This document shows, one piece after another, positions 50,821 to 56,399 of a stretch of 56,399 nt of DNA. The stretch is taken from contig PSPX01000004.1 of the NCBI GenBank assembly GCA_004195715.1, positions 1 to 56,399 on the forward strand. Direction: 5' to 3'. The notes below the pieces were generated by a model, which was given only the letters and a program-made list of their open reading frames with translations, did not search any database and had not been told where the DNA came from. The stretch's first letter is position 1. Each line of letters starts with the position of its first letter. The position numbers were made by a program, and so were the translations under genes. The stretch comes from Methanobacteriota archaeon. Lineage in GTDB: Archaea > Thermoplasmatota > Poseidoniia > Poseidoniales > Thalassarchaeaceae.

Positions 50821-53802
50821 TCATACGAAGCTCAACAGGTGCTTCCCGGTGTAACTGTCAGGATTCTGTGTGATTTCCTCGGGTGTACCCTCGGCAACCA
50901 CCAAGCCACCCCGTTCACCACCCTCAGGCCCGAGATCTATGACCCAATCAGCGCATTTGATTACATCGAGATGATGTTCGATGATGATGACTGTGTGGCC
51001 GTTACGGCGTAGACGAAGGAGCACTTCGATGAGTTGGTGGACGTCAGCTAAGGCGAGGCCCGTGGTCGGTTCGTCAAGGATGTACACGGTGTGCTTGGTA
51101 GCCGGGCGGTGTAACTGCGTGGCAAGTTTGACCCTCTGGGCCTCGCCTCCAGAGAGGGTTGTAGCGGGCTGGCCCAGACGGATGTAGCCCAGACCGACAT
51201 CCCGGATTGTTGACAGGATGCGGTAAATCGAACGCTGGTTGGCGAAGAAATCGCAGGCCTCGGTGACATTCATCTCGAGGACATCATGGATGTTCTTGCC
51301 ACGCCACTTGACCTCTAGGGTTTCGCGGGTGTAGCGCTTGCCCTTGCAGATGTCGCAGACCACCCAAACATCAGGCAGGAAGTTCATCTCCAATTTGCTC
51401 GAACCACCGCCTTTGCAGGCCTCACACCTGCCGCCTCGCACGTTGAAAGAGAACTGTCCGGGTTGGTAGCCACGCTCCTTGGCGAGGTTGGTCTGGGTGA
51501 ACAAATCGCGTATCGGAGAGAATGCTCCGGTGTATGTGGCCGGATTGGAACGAGGGGTGCGCCCAATTGGAGATTGGTTGATGACGATGGTCTTGTCAAT
51601 GAGTTCGTAGCCCTCGATTTTGTCGTGACTACCAGGAGTGGTGTCGGCCCCGTGGAGTTTTCGTTGGAGAGAAGGGGCTATGGTGGAAGTCACGAGAGAA
51701 GATTTCCCTGAGCCCGAAACACCAGACACAGCAACAATGCACCCAAGGGGGATTCTAACGTCTATGTCCTGCAGGTTATTCTGACGGGCGCCGGTTACTA
51801 CGAGCCATCGATCATCATCCGGTGTGGCTCGGTCTTCAGGGAGGGGTATACTCTTCCTGCCCGAGAGATAAGCTCCGGTCACACTTTCTTTGGTGTTGAG
51901 GAGTTGTTCAAGACTGCCATTGGACACCACTCTGCCACCCTCCTTGCCCGCACCTGGGCCTAGATCTACGAGCCAATCGGCCTGTCGCAGAGTCGCCTCA
52001 TCGTGCTCTACCACAAGTAGGGTGTTGCCAAGAGAGGTCAGCTCTCTGAGGGTCTCCAACAGTCTGCCGTTGTCTCTCGGATGAAGGCCTATGCTGGGTT
52101 CGTCAAGGACGTACATCACACCTGTCAGGCGTGTCCCTATCTGAGTAGCCAGACGGATTCTTTGGGACTCGCCACCCGAGAGGGTATTGGCGCGGCGATC
52201 GAGAGTGAGGTAGTCGAGTCCTACAAGAGCAAGGAAACGGAGTCGGGATTCAATCTCCTTGATGATATCGTGTGCGATGAACAGTGATCTCTCATCGAGG
52301 TGTTCGGTCTTAGAGACCGTGGGGGTATGAGGTTCCTCTCTCTCGAGTCTTGACCAGGTATCGTCCAAGCCTCCGATGCGCCAGTTCTGTACAACTGCGA
52401 GGGCTTCTAGGACGCTGCAGAACGATATCTCAGGTAGGGAGACACCACCCACCGTGACCATACTCACCGCGTTGTTTAGCTTCTGGCCCCGGCAGTCGGG
52501 GCACGGCTCGTCGGTCATGTACGAAGTGAGTCGCGACCTAGTCCGATTCGAACTGGTGTCCGTGTAAGTTCTCCGTAGGCGCGCGAAGACGCCCTCCCAA
52601 GGACGGACCATCTGGTATGAGGAGCCTTTCTGTGATACAAAATTGAAGGTGATAATCGTGTCACCCGAGCCGTTCAGCATGATATCTTGGGCCTCATCGT
52701 CCAACTGACCGAACGGGACATCATGTGGGATCCCATAGTGCTCACAAGTCTGTGTCATCTGTGTCCTGTACCACCCAGACATCATTGAGCGGCGAAACGG
52801 TGTGATGCAGCCTTCTCCAACCGTAGCGAGGCGATCTATGACGAGATCAGGGGAGAAGTTCCTCTGAACACCGAGACCCTGGCATGATGGGCATGCGCCT
52901 AGAGGATTGTTGAATGAGAAAACTCGTGGACTCATCTCAGGGAGGAAAGCGCCGTGCTCAGGGCAGGCGAACTCCTCGGAGTATGCTATTGACTCTCCCT
53001 GCCCTGTCTGGAACCTCTGCTCGTCTGGGTCGTCGGACTTCTTCAGTTTGGGTGCCTTGAGGCTCTCGATTGCCACAGCACCAGCGCCTAGTCTGAGTCC
53101 GGCTTCCACTGCTTCAGTGAGTCGCTGCCGGGTCACTCTCTCGAGTCGGATTCGATCTATTCTGACATCTATGTCGTGACGCAGGTTCTTCTCAAGCTCT
53201 GGGGGGTTCTCGAAATTGGCATCGCGCCCGTTCACCTTACCCCCAAGGTATCCCTGCTCAACAAGCGCTCGGAATAGGTCGGCGTGGGTCCCCTTGCGAT
53301 CGCGCACCGCTGGACTCCAGACAGCCACCGCATGGGCCTCGAATCGCCATAGCACGTCGTCGACTATCTCCTGTACGGTTCGCCTTGCGACCTCCTTACC
53401 ACAATCAGGGCAATGAGGGAGCCCGACTCTGGCCCAGAGCAGGCGCATGTAATCCATGATCTCGGTTACTGTCGCCACGGTTGAGCGGGGGTTGTGACTG
53501 CCTTGCTTCTGATCAATGCTGATGGCAGGGGAGAGGCCTTCGATGCTGTCACAATCAGGCTTCTTCATTTGTCCGAGGAATTGCCTCGCATAGGAGCTCA
53601 AACTCTCGATGTAGCGGCGCTGCCCCTCGGCGTACAATGTGTCGAAGGCTAGGCTTGACTTTCCCGAGCCGGACACCCCAGAAAGGACGACGAACTTGCC
53701 TCTTGGAATCTTGACGTCGATATTCTGGAGATTGTGGGTGCGGGCTCCCCGAACCTCTATCCATCCGTCCTTGGCTGCGCCGTTCTTCAATCGCTTAGCC
53801 AT
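50821..53802 (-). CDS. uvrA: Excinuclease ABC subunit A
   Basis: UvrA is the damage-sensing ATPase of bacterial-type nucleotide excision repair. The 993-residue protein has two ABC ATPase halves, with Walker [14 protein letters not shown] and [13 protein letters not shown] and the ABC signatures [14 protein letters not shown] and [14 protein letters not shown]. The zinc modules include [15 protein letters not shown]...CPSCQGLG, and CEACKGGG...CDICKGKR. All are intact and the length is near the usual ~940. It is transferred in archaea from bacteria; uvrB and uvrC are not in the window. The gene is 86 bases downstream of moeA. Confidence 0.97.
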   Translation of the reverse strand: MAKRLKNGAAKDGWIEVRGARTHNLQNIDVKIPRGKFVVLSGVSGSGKSSLAFDTLYAEGQRRYIESLSSYARQFLGQMKKPDCDSIEGLSPAISIDQKQGSHNPRSTVATVTEIMDYMRLLWARVGLPHCPDCGKEVARRTVQEIVDDVLWRFEAHAVAVWSPAVRDRKGTHADLFRALVEQGYLGGKVNGRDANFENPPELEKNLRHDIDVRIDRIRLERVTRQRLTEAVEAGLRLGAGAVAIESLKAPKLKKSDDPDEQRFQTGQGESIAYSEEFACPEHGAFLPEMSPRVFSFNNPLGACPSCQGLGVQRNFSPDLVIDRLATVGEGCITPFRRSMMSGWYRTQMTQTCEHYGIPHDVPFGQLDDEAQDIMLNGSGDTIITFNFVSQKGSSYQMVRPWEGVFARLRRTYTDTSSNRTRSRLTSYMTDEPCPDCRGQKLNNAVSMVTVGGVSLPEISFCSVLEALAVVQNWRIGGLDDTWSRLEREEPHTPTVSKTEHLDERSLFIAHDIIKEIESRLRFLALVGLDYLTLDRRANTLSGGESQRIRLATQIGTRLTGVMYVLDEPSIGLHPRDNGRLLETLRELTSLGNTLLVVEHDEATLRQADWLVDLGPGAGKEGGRVVSNGSLEQLLNTKESVTGAYLSGRKSIPLPEDRATPDDDRWLVVTGARQNNLQDIDVRIPLGCIVAVSGVSGSGKSSLVTSTIAPSLQRKLHGADTTPGSHDKIEGYELIDKTIVINQSPIGRTPRSNPATYTGAFSPIRDLFTQTNLAKERGYQPGQFSFNVRGGRCEACKGGGSSKLEMNFLPDVWVVCDICKGKRYTRETLEVKWRGKNIHDVLEMNVTEACDFFANQRSIYRILSTIRDVGLGYIRLGQPATTLSGGEAQRVKLATQLHRPATKHTVYILDEPTTGLALADVHQLIEVLLRLRRNGHTVIIIEHHLDVIKCADWVIDLGPEGGERGGLVVAEGTPEEITQNPDSYTGKHLLSFV

Positions 53803-53888
53803 GTCTCAACTTCCTTGAGGAAGCATGCGTGCGCGAGGATGTCCTTGAATTCATGTATTGGACGGTGACTCTTCTAACTGGGCTCCTT

Positions 53889-55097
53889 TCATCGGATCCA
53901 GAGTGCATCTATTGTGTCGCCAGCCTCCGCGTCGGTGTCGGGGGGGAGTAAGGTCAGGCCGTTATGGGCCACCATGCTGTGGATGTTGCCGCTGCCCTGA
54001 TGGGTACGTGTGCTGGCTGTGAGGCCGTCCTCACCTACCTCTATCCTGATTCTCCTCATGCAGAGTTTTCCGGGTGCGCCTTTGATTCCCTCTACGAGCT
54101 TGACTTTGACCCTGTCACCGATGGTGGGGCCGTTCTCTGAGTGCGCCTCCATGCAATGAGAGAGCCAAGGGGCGACGAGAGAGATGAACACCACGTGGCT
54201 GCTGACTGGATTTCCTGGTAGACCGAAGAGGGGCGTTCCCTTCCAGGTTCCAAAGAGAGGGGGGCCTCCGGGCCTGATTTTCACTCTCCAGAATGAAAGA
54301 TTTCCCTCTTCTTCCATCAACCGACGGACAAGATCCCACTTCCCCATACTGACTCCCCCACTGGTGAGGATTGCATCGCATTCACGGGCGGCGCTGTCGA
54401 GGGTTGCTCGTAGTCTGTCGATAGTGTCGTGAACGACATCGTAGCGGACCGCCTGACCTCCCATCCTCTCGATTAACACGGCAATGCCGTAGGAGTTGGA
54501 TTCGTATATCTGCCCAGCAGTGAGTTCGACACCTGGTGGTACGAGTTCATCTCCGGTGCTGATGACTGCCACTTTGGGGCGGACCACGACCTCGACCTCA
54601 CCATGACCCATGGTCGCAGCTAGGGATATCTCCGCCGGGCCGAGATGAGTGCCCTTCTGCAGAGCCTCCTGTCCGACCCTTAGGTTCTCAGCTGTCTTCC
54701 GTATGTATCCAGGTCGGGCGGGTCCGAGGATTCGTACTGTGTTGTCGAACTCCTCTGAGTCCTCGACCATCACGATAGCGTCAGCGCCCTCTGGAACTGG
54801 TGCTCCTGTCATGATTCGGCAGGCCTCACCTTGGGCTACCACCGGAGGTGTCTCTCCTCCCGCTTTACTGGTGCCTGTGATTGAGAGTATTGGTTTTTGA
54901 ATATCGCAATCAACGGCCCGCACCGCCCAACCATCCATTGCCGAGTTATCGAATCGTGGATCGTCGACCTTAGAGGCGAGTGTTTTGGCCAGAACGCGGC
55001 CAGCAGCGTCGCTCAAAGAAACCCTCTCAGTTCTCCTCTCGATAGGTGAGAGGCAAGCGAGGTCGATGGCCCGCTGCAGGGTGACGCTGGTCTCCAT
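53889..55097 (-). CDS. moeA: Molybdopterin molybdenumtransferase MoeA
   Basis: MoeA inserts molybdenum into adenylated molybdopterin. The 402-residue protein has the MoeA core. DNSAMDGWAVRA lies at residues ~51-62, GEACRIMTGAPVPEGAD is the catalytic loop region, and LTSGGVSMGKWDLVRRLM the family signature of the MogA-like domain. GLPGNPVSSHVVF and a C-terminal beta-barrel domain (IRIEVGEDGLTAS) follow. The length is normal. It is divergent from the TauE/SafE gene, 65 bases away. Confidence 0.95.
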   Translation of the reverse strand: METSVTLQRAIDLACLSPIERRTERVSLSDAAGRVLAKTLASKVDDPRFDNSAMDGWAVRAVDCDIQKPILSITGTSKAGGETPPVVAQGEACRIMTGAPVPEGADAIVMVEDSEEFDNTVRILGPARPGYIRKTAENLRVGQEALQKGTHLGPAEISLAATMGHGEVEVVVRPKVAVISTGDELVPPGVELTAGQIYESNSYGIAVLIERMGGQAVRYDVVHDTIDRLRATLDSAARECDAILTSGGVSMGKWDLVRRLMEEEGNLSFWRVKIRPGGPPLFGTWKGTPLFGLPGNPVSSHVVFISLVAPWLSHCMEAHSENGPTIGDRVKVKLVEGIKGAPGKLCMRRIRIEVGEDGLTASTRTHQGSGNIHSMVAHNGLTLLPPDTDAEAGDTIDALWIR

Positions 55098-55162
55098 GAC
55101 TGTTGAGTGGCGGTTGAGTTGAAGTGTTCTTCCTATGTCGCTGGTCTGTGCTTTCGAGTGAG

Positions 55163-55909
55163 ATGTGGCTGATTCTGGCCGGCCTATTCATCGTGGCAGC
55201 GCTGTACTCCTCAGTCGGTCATGGAGGGGGTTCGGGCTACCTTGCAATCCTCTCACTCACCAGTTATGGTTCAGCCGAGGCTGTTTGGTTGAAGCAATAC
55301 GCGTGGTCGCTGAATCTAATTGTTGCTGGGTTGGCCTTCTGGCATTATTACAAAGCAGGGCACCATGATTGGAGTCGATCTTTACCATTCATAGTAGCAA
55401 GTGTTCCTTTAGCTGCTTTGGGTGGATACATGAGTGTGGGGGGAGATGTCTACGACCTCCTACTCTCTGCCGCTTTAGTGGTGGCCGCATGGAGGTTGTT
55501 CGTGGGGAAATGGGAATCGGGGGGGGTTGAGTTGCCCGAGAAGTCGAAAGCTGTCGCGGTGGGTGGGGGTATTGGTCTTGCTAGTGGGGTGGTAGGCATA
55601 GGGGGTGGCATCTTTCTCTCCCCGGTGATGATGTTAAACAACTGGGCGACAGCAAAGCAAACTGCCGCAACTGCAGCGCTTTTCATCTGGTTGAATTCCC
55701 TAGCCGGATTAATTGGGTCTGGTCTATCGGGTCAAGTCGGTCTGGACCTTGATTTGCTTGGGTCATTCGGAGTTGTTGTCATGTTGGGAGGGGTGCTTGG
55801 TTCGAGATATGGTTCAAAGATTTCCTCACAGAATGGTATCCGGGGCTTGCTCGTCCTAGTGCTATGCGCCGCTGCAGCACGTAGATTGCTCAGTGTGATG
55901 GGGATTTAG
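55163..55909 (+). CDS. TauE/SafE family (TSUP) transporter
   Basis: This 248-residue membrane protein has about seven hydrophobic segments. Its duplicated signature appears as YSSVGHGGGSGYLA (residues ~12-25) and GVVGIGGGIFLSPVMML (~144-160). TSUP proteins export sulfite, organosulfonates or related anions. The ATG at 55163 is chosen over 55124 because it gives the standard N terminus (MWLILAGLF) and has GAGTGAG just upstream. The divergent moeA suggests, but does not prove, a link to a molybdoenzyme. Confidence 0.9.
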   Translation: MWLILAGLFIVAALYSSVGHGGGSGYLAILSLTSYGSAEAVWLKQYAWSLNLIVAGLAFWHYYKAGHHDWSRSLPFIVASVPLAALGGYMSVGGDVYDLLLSAALVVAAWRLFVGKWESGGVELPEKSKAVAVGGGIGLASGVVGIGGGIFLSPVMMLNNWATAKQTAATAALFIWLNSLAGLIGSGLSGQVGLDLDLLGSFGVVVMLGGVLGSRYGSKISSQNGIRGLLVLVLCAAAARRLLSVMGI

Positions 55910-55915
55910 GCGCAA

Positions 55916-56399
55916 TCAAATCCCGATCATGTCCTCGTGGCCGCACTCAGAGTAGGCGCATATGACCTTGTAGCGCTCGCGCTTGGGTTGTGGAATCTGC
56001 ATGATGGAACCACACATCGAACATTGGTGATTGACTACTTCTGGCTTATGTTTTTCCTCAACGGCATCCAGTGGCTCCAAGATTTCCTGGGAAACTGTCC
56101 ACCCTACTTGGTCGTGATAGGTGTCCTCCTCCTCTGTTAGCCGATTTTGCTTGAGGCCGAGTTTGATTCTGATTCTACGACCTTTCTTCTTTGGGGTGGA
56201 AGTGGGTTTCTTCCCACGACCTAGGGGCGGCCTTTTCTTGGTACCTTTCCGACGTCTTTTGGTGGGTTTGGAAGATGGTGGGCGCTTCTTCGCTGGAGGT
56301 GGTGGTTTCTCGGCCTTTGGAGGGGGTGGAGAGGGTGGGGCTGCCTTTTTTGGCTTGGGAGGTGGAGGTGCTTTCTTGGCCTTTGGAGGGGGTGGAGGG
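55916..56399 (-). CDS. Zinc-ribbon protein with Lys/Pro/Ala-rich N-terminal region (5' end beyond window)
   Basis: A minus-strand frame open from the window edge ends at TGA (55916-55918). About 160 residues are visible. The N-terminal part is low complexity, with repeats such as PPPPPKAKKA and PPPPKPKKAA, followed by a very basic segment (PTKRRRKGTKKRPPLGRGKK) and KKKGRRIRIKLGL. The C terminus carries a four-Cys zinc ribbon (CSMCGSIM ... CAYSECGHEDMIGI). The domain order resembles a basic DNA- or RNA-binding tail joined to a zinc finger. No family was recognised. The start lies outside the window. Confidence 0.7.
   Translation of the reverse strand, partial: PPPPPKAKKAPPPPKPKKAAPPSPPPPKAEKPPPPAKKRPPSSKPTKRRRKGTKKRPPLGRGKKPTSTPKKKGRRIRIKLGLKQNRLTEEEDTYHDQVGWTVSQEILEPLDAVEEKHKPEVVNHQCSMCGSIMQIPQPKRERYKVICAYSECGHEDMIGI
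56280..56399 (-). repeat. Low-complexity coding repeat (Pro/Lys/Ala-rich)
   Basis: On the plus strand GGCCTTTGGAGGGGGTGGAG occurs twice (near 56315-56335 and 56379-56399), with GGAGGTGG variants between. It encodes tandem PPPP-K-A/P-KK units of the zinc-ribbon protein, and the repeats run off the window edge. Confidence 0.7.

Overview
The window reads as a chromosomal segment of a marine planktonic archaeon, most likely Marine Group II (Candidatus Poseidoniales). This is inferred from gene content and was not tested with a tree. Archaeal core machinery is present: transcription factor B, DNA topoisomerase VI A and B, an RpoP-like zinc ribbon, a clamp-loader-like ATPase, Trm5-like and Dph5 methyltransferases, geranylgeranyl reductase, a stand-alone GMP synthase amidotransferase subunit, TATA-type leaderless promoters, and tRNAs with an encoded CCA. 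Mixed in are bacterial-type genes (UvrA, a PlsC/GPAT-type acyltransferase, OsmC, LysE exporters, class II ribonucleotide reductase) and several secreted lipoproteins. Coding density is very high. No intergenic stretch exceeds about 225 bases, and I saw no insertion sequence, prophage, CRISPR array or rRNA.

Layout. 1-5.5 kb: beta-oxidation pair (3-hydroxyacyl-CoA dehydrogenase cut by the window edge, thiolase), a membrane-tethered EF-Tu-domain-2-like protein, a DEAD-box helicase gene broken by an apparent 32-nt deletion, and NADP isocitrate dehydrogenase. 5.5-12.9 kb: OsmC, B12-dependent ribonucleotide reductase, TFB, and an aconitase-family protein with its swivel domain at the N terminus. 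12.9-18 kb: topoisomerase VI B-A operon, two small membrane proteins and an ArsR-type regulator with a 17-bp palindrome at its start. 18-28.8 kb, all minus strand: a 1703-residue cell-surface protein with a VWA domain nested in a seven-repeat beta-propeller, then (upstream on that strand) a run encoding a DUF2299-like protein, a GPAT/PlsC-type acyltransferase, a HIT protein, an SdhA-like flavoprotein and a membrane protein. 28.9-31.5 kb: tRNA-Arg, clamp loader-like ATPase, RpoP-like protein, GuaA amidotransferase, tRNA-Asp and a small Cys/His protein. 31.6-37.2 kb: S15/CocE lipoprotein hydrolase, Trm5-like and Dph5 genes that are head to head with overlapping start codons, and an unknown 566-residue protein. 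37.2-41.3 kb: amino-acid branch-point cluster (LysE exporter, cystathionine gamma-synthase type enzyme, Lrp regulator, threonine synthase, YczE-like membrane protein). 41.5-49.4 kb: thrombospondin-type-3/alpha-beta hydrolase lipoprotein, geranylgeranyl reductase-HAD-SDR operon, and two tandem paralogous Asp-box lipoproteins. 49.4-56.4 kb: LysE, Bax inhibitor-1 family, UvrA, MoeA, TauE/SafE, and a zinc-ribbon protein with a Lys/Pro/Ala-rich tail cut by the window edge.

Taken together the genes suggest an aerobic, fatty-acid- and peptide-using heterotroph with an elaborate cell surface. The most notable points are the coexistence of an ester-lipid-type acyltransferase with an archaeal isoprenoid reductase, the VWA-in-propeller surface protein, the permuted aconitase, the broken helicase, and two regulator genes with clear palindromic operators at divergent promoters.
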